Shown here piece after piece: positions 1-5,490 of a stretch of DNA of 5,490 nucleotides; the first letter of the stretch is position 1; every line of letters starts with the position of its first letter. Location: NCBI GenBank assembly GCA_013153955.1, contig JAADDM010000102.1, forward strand, positions 1 through 5,490, in the 5' to 3' direction. The position numbers were made by a program, and so were the translations under genes. Source of the DNA: Gammaproteobacteria bacterium (GTDB lineage Bacteria; Pseudomonadota; Gammaproteobacteria; Thiomicrospirales; Thiomicrospiraceae). Below the pieces are notes generated by a model. That model saw nothing but the letters and a program-made list of their open reading frames with translations, did no database searches and was not told the DNA's origin.

Positions 1-444
1 ATATGACGTCAGATTGTGATAACCTTGTGACCGTAGCTGGCCTGACTGCAAACTTCTCGCAGCCCATTCGTGACCGTACCAGCTCATTGGCGTGGGATTA
101 TCTTTTTTTTTTATACCGAACAGCACCTAGCTGCATTCGGACACAAAGCTGCATTTTGACACCTTAAGGTCAGTTGTCCGTCTGGCGACATTCTCTCAGC
201 TGAACACTGGTCTTCAAGCGCCACACGAAATGAACTCGAGGTGGATTCTGTGGAACTCTGATGCAACTAAATCTGGGCGTCTAGCATCTACGCAAGTTGT
301 ATCTGGATACAACAACCACCCCCACAACTACACACCGACTTGGTCTGATCTGGCCGCAGTATGCGTGCTCCTGAGGAGACTGTAGATAGGACTCGGTGTC
401 AGAATGATGAAGTGAGAGAAGGACCCAACTGTGATAAACAAGTA
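1..444. other. Non-coding sequence left of the tandem repeat
   Basis: No open frame of useful length and no RNA gene seen. Small structures are a run of T (about 102-112), a diverged 18-bp direct repeat (AGCTGCATTCGGACAC at 129-144 and AGCTGCATTTTGACAC at 147-162), and a near-palindrome GTTGTATC-TG-GATACAAC (296-313). Each could occur by chance. Confidence 0.5.
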
Positions 445-836
445 GATGTTTCTAGACGTATTCATAAGACATCGTCTAGTGATGGTATCATGCATTATAG
501 AAGTGCTTTCTAGGGGCTAGAATTATTTACGTTTGCCTCGTTCTAATCCAGTCCAAGTTTAGAACAATATTTTAAGATGTTGGACATCTTTAACTGTGAC
601 TTTTGTGCACACGGTAGAATAAATGGATCGATTATTCTCAGACGTTACTAGACGTATTCATAAGACATCGTCTAGTGATGGTATCATGCATTATAGAAGT
701 GCTTTCTAGAGACTAGAATTATTTACTTTTGTCACATTCTAATCCAGTCCAAATGTAGAACAATGCCCTAAGATGTTGGACATCTTTAATTGTGACTTTT
801 GTGCACACGGCAGAATAAATGGATCGATTATTCTCA
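445..836. repeat. Tandem duplication of a 196-bp unit (two copies: 445-640 and 641-836)
   Basis: Seen: two head-to-tail copies align without gaps at an offset of 196, with about 16 differences (roughly 92% identity). No third copy is visible on either side. Each copy holds three small hairpins. The first is CTAGACG/CGTCTAG with a 14-nt loop (452-458/473-479 and 648-654/669-675). The second is TTCTAG/CTAGAA with a 3-nt loop (508-513/517-522 and 704-709/713-718). The third is AAGATGT/ACATCTT with loop TGG (574-580/584-590 and 770-776/780-786). No substitution falls in the stems, while two fall in the 3-nt loop of the second hairpin (GGG to AGA). There is no coding potential. It may be a short satellite, or the core repeat of a non-autonomous mobile element. 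Confidence 0.92.
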
Positions 837-1770
837 GAACGAATTGAAAGTCTCAGATTTGGACTCGGGTCGAATCGTGATCTAAGTATTTCACCAGAAG
901 CGCTTCCAGTTTTGCACGGATACCTCACTGCTCTAAGAGAGGATGATACACTTAGAAGTGAATAGCCATTATGCTATTATCTTGTATCAGCTCTATCTTC
1001 CTGGCCATTTTAGTGCAAACGTTTCTCGCTCGTTAAGCTGTCGGTTAAATTTGAGAATGGTTTGAAACAGGCAAAACATACAAAACTAAGTTGATTCCAT
1101 ATTTATTTCACGTATGCATTCAATATAAAATCTAATATTGATCAAAACCATGTTATTGTAATGAAGCATTACAAAATAAATTTAAGATAATGTTTGTAAC
1201 ACATTGTTTTGATTGTATAACATCAACATAACTAGGGAACAGAATACACATTCTAACTAGTTTAAATACATTCAGGTGTACACCAAATGAAAAAGAAGAA
1301 GAAGAAGAAAACAACAGAGGATTGATATCAAAGTCAGAAATGAAATGTACACGCTTGAACATAGAATGACTCAGCAAAAATGCTGTTAGCATGCCATGGT
1401 GTGTGACGAATATTTATGTTCAACATTTATGGTCAGTAAAGCGTCAAGTGTATCACCGAAAGGTTATACCTATAATACTCCTCGTGTTTACTGTAAGTAC
1501 GCGTTATTTGGCAATAAATACGTAGGAAAGCTTCGATTTCAAAGTAAAGAACACCCTATTTGTGGCTAACATTCATCCAGTGAAAGACTAGAGAATAATG
1601 TATCAATTATAAATGCTATTGCTAAAGAATCTTTCCTTACTGAACCGATGTCTGTCTGCTGTAGAATTAAATGTAAACGTAGAACATTTAAGAGTTAGAA
1701 AATTAACGATCAGCGGCAACAGGTATAATATCTGATAATATAACCATGTAATTAGTGTACAACAGTGGAC
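837..1770. other. AT-rich intergenic stretch with no recognisable gene
   Basis: Mostly AT-rich single-copy-looking DNA with stops in all frames apart from a few short noise frames. The only repeat is a short AAG array near 1291-1310. A GGGTCGAATC string near 867-876 resembles part of a tRNA B box, but no matching A box or cloverleaf was found. AATAAA-like strings occur on both strands but cannot be tied to a gene. Confidence 0.6.
1291..1310. repeat. (AAG)n microsatellite
   Basis: About five AAG/GAA units in an A-rich setting, outside any supported exon. Confidence 0.8.
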
Positions 1771-1794
1771 AAATGTGTATATTACATTAACTCG

Positions 1795-1832
1795 CTCTCT
1801 GCTTCTCTCTCTCTCTCTCTCACACACACACA
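1795..1832. repeat. Composite (CT)n-(CA)n microsatellite
   Basis: An interrupted CT array passes directly into a CA array (CTCTCTCACACACACACATG end). The open frames across it on both strands read as Leu/Ser or Arg/Glu runs and are microsatellite artefacts. Confidence 0.9.
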
Positions 1833-1916
1833 TGCCGTCAGACACCATAGGGATGTTATATGCAATATCTATAAATGTAAGAAACGAAATGCACTCGTCA
1901 GCTAGGTGTCGCTCAG

Positions 1917-1943
1917 GCAAACAAACAAACCAACAAACCAACC
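1917..1943. repeat. (CAAA)n/(CAAC)n tetranucleotide array
   Basis: Interleaved CAAA and CAAC units (CAAACAAACAAACCAACAAA and onward), a degenerate tetranucleotide microsatellite about 85 bp right of the CT/CA array. Confidence 0.8.
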
Positions 1944-2393
1944 GATGTGGGCATGATTTCGAATGGTAGCAAACTTGCTTATTCAGCAAATCTTCAGCAG
2001 TACAACACCTCGGTATGAAGGATAAAATGGCTCCAGACTACTAGCTCAAAATACACTCTCGGTACGGTGACTGGACACGCTGTGAGGTATGGATGCACTT
2101 GGCCGCAATGAGACGCTATGGAATAAGACCTGGTCTGATACAGTCGTCACCTTCTGGACTGGTCGCCTCCGCGCACTGTTTATCCAGCTGAATGGCGTCA
2201 ACCACAAACACAGAAAGGCGGCGGTGCCGGTTAAGAGAACAGAGAAATGGCCACAACCAGCATACTGGGAACTCGAATGTTCCGGAAACTAGACGTCTAA
2301 CCGATGAGTGTGGAAATCTTCTTATAGACAACACCACGCACTGCTTACGAACACTCGCACCACGACACAGACATCCTACGTACACTGTACATT
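1944..2393. other. Mixed-composition stretch without a supportable gene
   Basis: It is less AT-rich than its left neighbour. Overlapping open frames of 67-89 codons exist on both strands between 2089 and 2449, but none has a recognisable motif, splice signals or consistent codon bias. One plus-strand frame starting at 2089 contains two N-glycosylation-type sequons and several Trp, which is not enough to call it a gene. It could hold a decayed repeat. Confidence 0.4.
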
Positions 2394-2413
2394 TTTATTC
2401 TACGTACGCTGTA
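2376..2413. repeat. Short direct repeat, 14-bp arms 24 bp apart
   Basis: CTACGTACACTGTA at 2376-2389 and CTACGTACGCTGTA at 2400-2413 differ at one position. They flank the minus-strand AATAAA at 2399-2394, so the repeat may be incidental to that site. Confidence 0.6.
2394..2399 (-). promoter_or_regulatory. Candidate polyadenylation signal for the exon C transcript
   Basis: The minus strand has AATAAA at 2399-2394, the first I found past the exon C stop and about 700 nt away. It is followed by a GT-rich stretch (GATGTCTGTGTCGTGGTG, 2376-2359) at a suitable distance for a downstream element. If used, the 3' untranslated region would be about 720 nt and would include the CT/CA microsatellite and the alternating purine-pyrimidine tract. 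The long distance and the frequency of chance AATAAA keep confidence low. Confidence 0.33.
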
Positions 2414-2427
2414 ACTGAATTTCCTTT

Positions 2428-2442
2428 ATCTCTCTCTCTCTA
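2428..2442. repeat. (CT)n microsatellite
   Basis: A short CT array (ATCTCTCTCTCTCTA), one of three CT-containing arrays within about 750 bp. Confidence 0.8.
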
Positions 2443-2532
2443 TATGTAGCACCAGATAACGTGAGACTGGAATAAACAGCAACACTTGTTAACAGCAGAG
2501 TACAGAAGACGCCAGGTTCTGTTGCATGCAGC

Positions 2533-2562
2533 ACTCTCTCTCTCACACACACACTCACACTC
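2533..2562. repeat. Composite (CT)n-(CA)n microsatellite
   Basis: A CT array runs straight into CA units interrupted by CACTCACACTC. The organisation and order match the array at 1795-1832. Confidence 0.85.
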
Positions 2563-2788
2563 AACATTTTCAGTGTTCCACGATCATCTTCAGTTGGCGA
2601 TCCTCGTATTGATCATTCCGATACACAGACATGCACGTATCTTCACACAGATAGTGTACACATAAAATGAACCTAGGCGATATACTTTACAACTGATTTA
2701 ACTCGGTAGTTTAAACTTCTAAGATATTCTCGGACGATTAACACGTCAGCAGCGAGTTAAAGAAATCGTCGAGTCATCGCGCACTCGA

Positions 2789-2816
2789 GCGCGCGTGCGT
2801 GTGTGTATGTGCACAT
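2789..2816. repeat. 28-nt alternating purine-pyrimidine tract
   Basis: From G2789 to T2816 every base alternates purine and pyrimidine, beginning GCGCGCGTGCGTGTGTGTAT and ending GTGCACAT. Alternating GC/GT tracts of this kind are known to favour Z-DNA under negative supercoiling. No gene start is apparent next to it. Confidence 0.8.
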
Positions 2817-3095
2817 CACGAAACCGCGAACACAATCCGTATATAAATAAACAAAGAGAGAAAACAATTTAACAAAACACAATACAACAGCCAGAGGGAC
2901 ATCGATCAACAAGTAAGAAGACTTTGAACTCGACTGCCTAATCCCATGTGAATAAAAAGAGCACCATCTTTCTCAAGTAGTTATGACAATGGATTCCAGG
3001 TAACAGCCACCTGGGCAACGGAACCAGACGAATTTTTCTGTGTTTGTGTGTCGACAACTGGGTCACCGCCTTAATCACGTGACAGAGCTGTCCAA

Positions 3096-3223
3096 TCAGT
3101 GCTTCACATCGTCGTCTTCATCGCCGCCGCTTGCCTCTTCGTCCGTCATCACCGTAACCAGCGTGCCGACGGCCCTGCCCACCTGTCCTGCCATGTGGAA
3201 GAGGTTACCGACATTGCTGGCAC
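3096..3223 (-). CDS. Terminal coding exon with acidic C-terminal tail (exon C)
   Basis: Seen: after the acceptor at 3224 the minus strand stays open in one frame only, for 41 full codons and a TGA at 3098-3096. The other two frames stop early. The DNA is GC-rich with a GC preference at third positions like exon A, and unlike its flanks. The peptide opens with ASNVGNLFHM and continues with a moderately hydrophobic Gly-spaced stretch (AGQVGRAVGTLVTVM, residues 11-25). It ends in a strongly acidic tail (DEEASGGDEDDDVKH). Joined to exon B this gives 93 residues from the exon B ATG. The Gly-spaced stretch could be an amphipathic or membrane-touching helix, but it is short for a transmembrane span. 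I do not recognise the family. The boundaries are well supported. The link to B is inferred from phase, proximity and strand. Confidence 0.62.
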
Positions 3224-3607
3224 CTAGAACGACCCAAGCAAATATTCCAAGTAGTTAAGATGACCAGTAGAAGGATGGGATTTTCTATGAGAATTGTGGC
3301 TCTAATAATGCTCGGACTCCGGCATGCAGCAAAGCGCCCTCTTGTGTTTATGTCTCTACGACGGTCGGCTCGTCTTTGTGGCTATGTGCTGTGGTGCTAA
3401 ACAGCCTCGCATACAGTGCAGTGTTAAATTTGTGCTGTATTACACAAGCAGCAGTCAATTACGGCAACTTATCGTTGGCCCCACTACTAGTGATTATATT
3501 ATAGGCCTTTCACTGTCTAGCTTCTAAGTGAAGCCTAGCTCACAAAAACAAATTAGCTCAACCCACGCCAGCCCCGTGGATCATATTCTGTCCCCACGTT
3601 AGCTTAC
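3224..3607 (-). other. Probable intron between exons B and C
   Basis: The minus strand begins with GTAAGC at 3607 and ends with TTGCTTGGGTCGTTCTAG at 3224, 384 nt in all. A branch-point-like CTTAACT sits about 31 nt before the AG (branch A near 3255). The phases agree: exon B ends one base into a codon and exon C opens with the remaining two. A plus-strand open frame of 67 codons at 3324-3527 lies inside, but it has no recognisable content or coding bias. Confidence 0.55.
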
Positions 3608-3763
3608 CCCTCTGAGGTTGGGAATCCGGTGGGAACGTATCCTGAATCTCCTTCATGACTTCTTCCAACTCCAGACTGCCACTTTTCTGTCCGTTTAGGG
3701 CATAATCTATAAAACACGACGTGGAAGATTCACTTTTATTTCGGCTGACGTCGGGATTCATCA
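3608..3763 (-). CDS. Internal coding exon of an unidentified protein (exon B)
   Basis: Seen: a minus-strand exon of 156 nt with a good 5' splice site at its end (AGAGGG|GTAAGC, intron starting at 3607) and a TTCAG acceptor ending at 3764. Both boundaries are phase 1, so the exon is symmetric and could be skipped without a frameshift. It encodes a Ser-rich start (MNPDVSRNKSESS), then a likely amphipathic helix (SLELEEVMKEIQDTF at about residues 29-43 counted from the Met), then Pro/Gln. Codon use looks coding. An alternative is that the ATG at 3761-3759, which has G at -3, is a true start codon in a first exon. Other acceptors lie slightly upstream: CACAG ending at 3769 and TTCTAG near 3792. 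The left-hand frame stays open past the donor to a TGA at 3560-3558, so an unspliced reading would add only about 16 residues. I cannot assign a family. The LEEVMKEIQDTFPP stretch faintly recalls a motif of AFF/lilli proteins, but the evidence is weak. Confidence 0.62.
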
Positions 3764-4201
3764 CTGAACTGTGACATTTGAGAGAACTAGAAATACTATA
3801 GAATTTGTACCGTTGATGCAAACACCACCGAGATACAACAACAACAACAACACAAAACCCCAGTGCTAGTCGAATATCTGGAATATAAGCACAAACACTT
3901 CTAACAAGCATCTCTGAATGATGTGTACGAGTAGAATGTATAATGGGCTCGGCAATACGAGAGTGGCAATCTTCTGGTTGGAAGAAGTACTGCTTGTTCC
4001 AGTCGAGTGTAAGCTACAACGGCGTGCCAGAATGCGTCAACAGTAGATTAAATGACATGCGCCTGCTGGTCAGCAGTAAATTACCACTTGGAATGTAAAT
4101 TCTGCTTAATATACCGTGGTCACAGGCTAACACTAAACATGCAAGCATGCACAATGCACACACACAACAATTATGATGTCACACTTCACAAACGCCTAGA
4201 T
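3764..4201. other. Non-coding stretch between exon B and the exon A polyadenylation site
   Basis: AT-rich with no convincing gene. The minus-strand frame that includes exon B remains open up to an ATG at 3911-3909. That extension contains six consecutive Val codons from a CAA/TTG microsatellite and shows no coding bias, so it is more likely intron or 5' leader than protein. Near 4141-4170 there is a GCATGC-rich, CA-rich patch that doubles as the GT-rich element downstream of AATAAA on the minus strand. Confidence 0.4.
3835..3853. repeat. (CAA)n microsatellite
   Basis: About six CAA/ACA units upstream of exon B on the minus strand, where they read as TTG/GTT. In the open frame that continues up from exon B they give six Val codons. 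Confidence 0.85.
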
Positions 4202-4207
4202 TTTATT
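4202..4207 (-). promoter_or_regulatory. Candidate polyadenylation signal for exon A
   Basis: The minus strand carries AATAAA at 4207-4202, about 300 nt past the exon A stop. It is followed 30-45 nt later by a GT-rich stretch (TTGTTGTGTGTGTG, 4170-4157), the arrangement expected of a cleavage site with its downstream element. It predicts a 3' end near 4190-4180 and makes exon A a terminal exon, at least in one isoform. AATAAA is common by chance in AT-rich DNA, so the support comes from the combination of spacing and the GT-rich element. Confidence 0.5.
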
Positions 4208-4500
4208 GACAGCCGACAAATCCAGCGGTAGGACTACAAAACACCTCGGCACTGCCGACTGGACATGACGTGAAAGGAAACGAATGAAATAAACGAACAG
4301 AACTAATACTGAGCGACAGAACGTTGGCTAATGGTGACTTCGAATAAGAAAAGAAATAAAAGTGGAATGGAATGATGAGAAATCTGATAAACAAAACTCT
4401 GCCCCACGCAGAGGAAGCAGTACAGAAGACGAACGGAAGGAACCAATGACTGTTTAAGGGTACTAGAAATCAACTGGGAACACATAAATAAAAGCAACAG
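4208..4500 (-). other. Probable 3' untranslated region of the exon A transcript
   Basis: This AT-rich stretch lies between the exon A TAA and the AATAAA at 4207-4202. The minus strand has short open frames of about 60 codons here, but they are rich in Phe, Leu and Ser, as T-rich sequence gives in any frame, and have no recognisable content. No repeats or other genes are visible. If A is spliced to B, the same stretch would be the 5' part of the intron. Confidence 0.4.
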
Positions 4501-5409
4501 TTATGTACCCTTGTAGGTCTGGGCACAAGACGGAGACCACGATTGTCCTTGGACAGCCGGTTGCGACCAAGGAGAATGTTCTTCCGCCTGCGAAGACGAC
4601 GATGCCGACGGTGATGACGTTGGCTGGTTCTTGACCTGCGACCAGGCCTGTAGCGCGGCGGGCGGCTCGAATTTTGACCACTGCTGTAGTGGCTGGGTCT
4701 TGGCCTCGGACCACGCCTGTGACGGTGCCTGCTCCGCCTTGGCCCACATGGCCGACTGGCTCTGCGACCGCGTCACGACCACCGGCTGGCTGGTCGCTTC
4801 CTTCGGCTGGGCATGATGCGATTGCGACTTGTGCAACTCAAGCTGGGCGGCCTTGGCCTTGTCGAACTGGTGCTGGTGTTGCTGATAGGATGCCACCATC
4901 GACGACGGTTGGCCGGTCTCGGGCGTCATTCGCCCGCCGGGCGTCTGTCCGAGGCTCGGTCTGCCGCTCGACGGCGACGACTTGGCGATGAGGTGTCGCG
5001 ATTTCGGCGACATCTTCTTGTCGGCCGCCAGCACAGCTGCGGCGCCTTTAACAGCTGGGCCGACCGCGGCTGGCAGCCTGGAGCTGGAATGTTCAACCGC
5101 GTCGTACTGGAGCTTGGGGTCGTGGATCTTAGTGCTCATGATCGGAGGATGGACCTTCAGCCCTGGGCCAGCTAGTCCCGTCGACGCGCCCCCAGACGAC
5201 TGGCGTACGTGGTGGGCCAGCAAGACACCTGACTGAGCCTTCTTTGGCGTGACCAGTGATCCTTTGTCCTGTGAGCCGGTCGGATCGGGCTGGCCTTGTG
5301 GCTTGCCAGCTGCGGACTGGTCGGAATGTGGCGGTTTTGTGTGCTGGCGGCCGACATGGTACGGGGGCGGGGCGTGTAAAGGCGGACTGGCAGACAGAGG
5401 AGGAGACAG
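4501..5409 (-). CDS. Large Pro/Ser/Gln-rich exon, probable 3' coding exon of an unidentified disordered protein (exon A)
   Basis: Seen: an open frame of 303 codons including the stop runs from a splice acceptor at 5410 to TAA at 4503-4501. It is GC-rich against AT-rich flanks, and the composition drops at the stop. The exon begins in phase 0. The 302 residues look disordered, with no folded domain I can recognise. Counting from the exon start, residues 1-20 are Pro-rich with a PPPY motif at 14-17 (a known WW-domain ligand type). Residues 130-165 are basic with several SP/TP sites. Residues 171-200 are rich in Gln and His. Residues 220-293 carry six Trp at 222, 233, 244, 256, 281 and 291, mostly preceded by Ala, Pro, Gln or Ser and followed by Ser. 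Inferred: a regulatory or scaffold protein, with its N-terminal part encoded beyond the right edge. The frame is open upstream to 5487, so the exon could start earlier, but the 5410 acceptor is strong. The function is unknown. The long antisense frames here are shadows of this GC-rich exon. Confidence 0.78.
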   Translation of the reverse strand: MSPPLSASPPLHAPPPYHVGRQHTKPPHSDQSAAGKPQGQPDPTGSQDKGSLVTPKKAQSGVLLAHHVRQSSGGASTGLAGPGLKVHPPIMSTKIHDPKLQYDAVEHSSSRLPAAVGPAVKGAAAVLAADKKMSPKSRHLIAKSSPSSGRPSLGQTPGGRMTPETGQPSSMVASYQQHQHQFDKAKAAQLELHKSQSHHAQPKEATSQPVVVTRSQSQSAMWAKAEQAPSQAWSEAKTQPLQQWSKFEPPAALQAWSQVKNQPTSSPSASSSSQAEEHSPWSQPAVQGQSWSPSCAQTYKGT

Positions 5410-5487
5410 CTGGAAGAGGTAGAAGAAACGCAGCTCCGTCAGGCAAACCACCATCACATCAGGTGCTGGCGCCTCCGAGGCCTTCAC
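5410..5487 (-). other. Splice acceptor and possible 78-nt mini-intron upstream of exon A
   Basis: On the minus strand a pyrimidine tract (TTTCTTCTACCTCTTCCAG) ends at 5410, and a textbook branch-point motif CTGAC (5442-5438) lies about 29 nt before the AG. Together these make a strong 3' splice site. At 5490-5485 the minus strand reads TAG then GTG, which resembles a modest 5' splice site (AG|GTGAAG). An intron of only 78 nt from 5487 to 5410 is therefore possible. The frame stays open across this stretch, so intron retention would add 26 residues without a stop. The donor is at the window edge and cannot be judged properly. The acceptor is much better supported than the donor. Confidence 0.55.
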
Positions 5488-5490
5488 CTA

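Larger units (their letters stand above)
2446..3095 (-). other. Non-coding stretch, possibly the 3' untranslated region of exon C
   Basis: No credible open frame on either strand. It holds a composite CT/CA microsatellite (2533-2562), an alternating purine-pyrimidine tract (2789-2816) and an AT-rich segment with a TATATAAA string (2840-2847). On the minus strand it lies between the exon C TGA and the candidate AATAAA at 2399-2394. Confidence 0.3.

Noticed and set aside
296..313. Near-palindrome GTTGTATC-TG-GATACAAC as a regulatory site
   Set aside because: An 8-bp arm palindrome with a small gap is expected about once by chance in a window of this size, and no promoter is nearby.
860..880. 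tRNA B-box-like string GGGTCGAATC, possible tRNA-derived SINE
   Set aside because: It lacks one base of the usual GGTTCGAATC core, and no A box or cloverleaf stems were found at the expected distance.
719..928. A 69-codon minus-strand frame over the second 196-bp repeat copy
   Set aside because: It spans a non-coding tandem repeat with stop-changing differences between copies, and the peptide has no recognisable content.
1603..1989. A 128-codon minus-strand open frame and a 64-codon plus-strand frame over the CT/CA array
   Set aside because: Both depend on the microsatellite for their open length (Arg/Glu or Leu/Ser runs). The remainder is AT-rich noise with no motif.
2089..2449. Overlapping plus and minus open frames of 67-89 codons in a less AT-rich patch
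   Set aside because: No homology recognised, no clear splice signals, and frames on both strands look equally plausible.
2840..2847. TATATAAA, a possible plus-strand TATA box
   Set aside because: It is in AT-rich DNA with no plus-strand gene downstream, so a chance match is likely.
3324..3527. A 67-codon plus-strand open frame
   Set aside because: It lies inside the probable B-C intron on the opposite strand, with no motif or codon bias.
2499..4431. Shared 13-mer AGTACAGAAGACG at 2499-2511 and 4419-4431
   Set aside because: One 13-base match in 5.5 kb is close to chance expectation, and the flanks show no further similarity.
4631..5236. Several plus-strand open frames of 61-120 codons opposite exon A
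   Set aside because: GC-rich coding DNA suppresses stops on the opposite strand. The minus frame is far longer, has splice signals and shows sensible protein composition.

Overview
This window looks like animal nuclear DNA, probably from a mollusc or another lophotrochozoan, although the phylum is a guess. GC-rich blocks with coding character sit in AT-rich, microsatellite-laden non-coding DNA. The blocks are bounded by eukaryotic splice signals: GTAAGC donors, pyrimidine tracts ending in CAG or TAG, and branch-point-like CTNAC motifs. There is no bacterial gene packing, no CRISPR array, and I could identify no tRNA or rRNA gene.

All convincing coding sequence is on the minus strand, so the genes read from high to low coordinates. 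Exon A (5409-4501) is a large exon for a disordered Pro/Ser/Gln-rich protein. It carries a PPPY motif near its start and a C-terminal run of regularly spaced tryptophans, and it ends at a TAA. It is preceded by a strong acceptor, and possibly by a 78-nt mini-intron reaching the window edge. About 300 nt past its stop lies AATAAA (4207-4202) followed by a GT-rich element, so A can serve as a last exon. Exon B (3763-3608) is a symmetric 156-nt exon with a clean GTAAGC donor. Exon C (3223-3096) is a terminal coding exon ending in an acidic tail and TGA. B and C join in phase 1 across a 384-nt intron. B also matches the phase of a weak potential donor at the very end of A. A single gene with two alternative 3' ends (A with early polyadenylation, or A-B-C) and two separate neighbouring genes both fit the sequence.

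The left half (1-2390) has no supportable gene. Its main structure is a tandem duplication of a 196-bp unit (445-836, about 92% identical) with three small hairpins in each copy. Composite CT/CA microsatellites, a CAAA/CAAC array, AAG and CAA arrays and a 28-nt alternating purine-pyrimidine tract are scattered through the rest. I could not assign any of the proteins to a named family with confidence.
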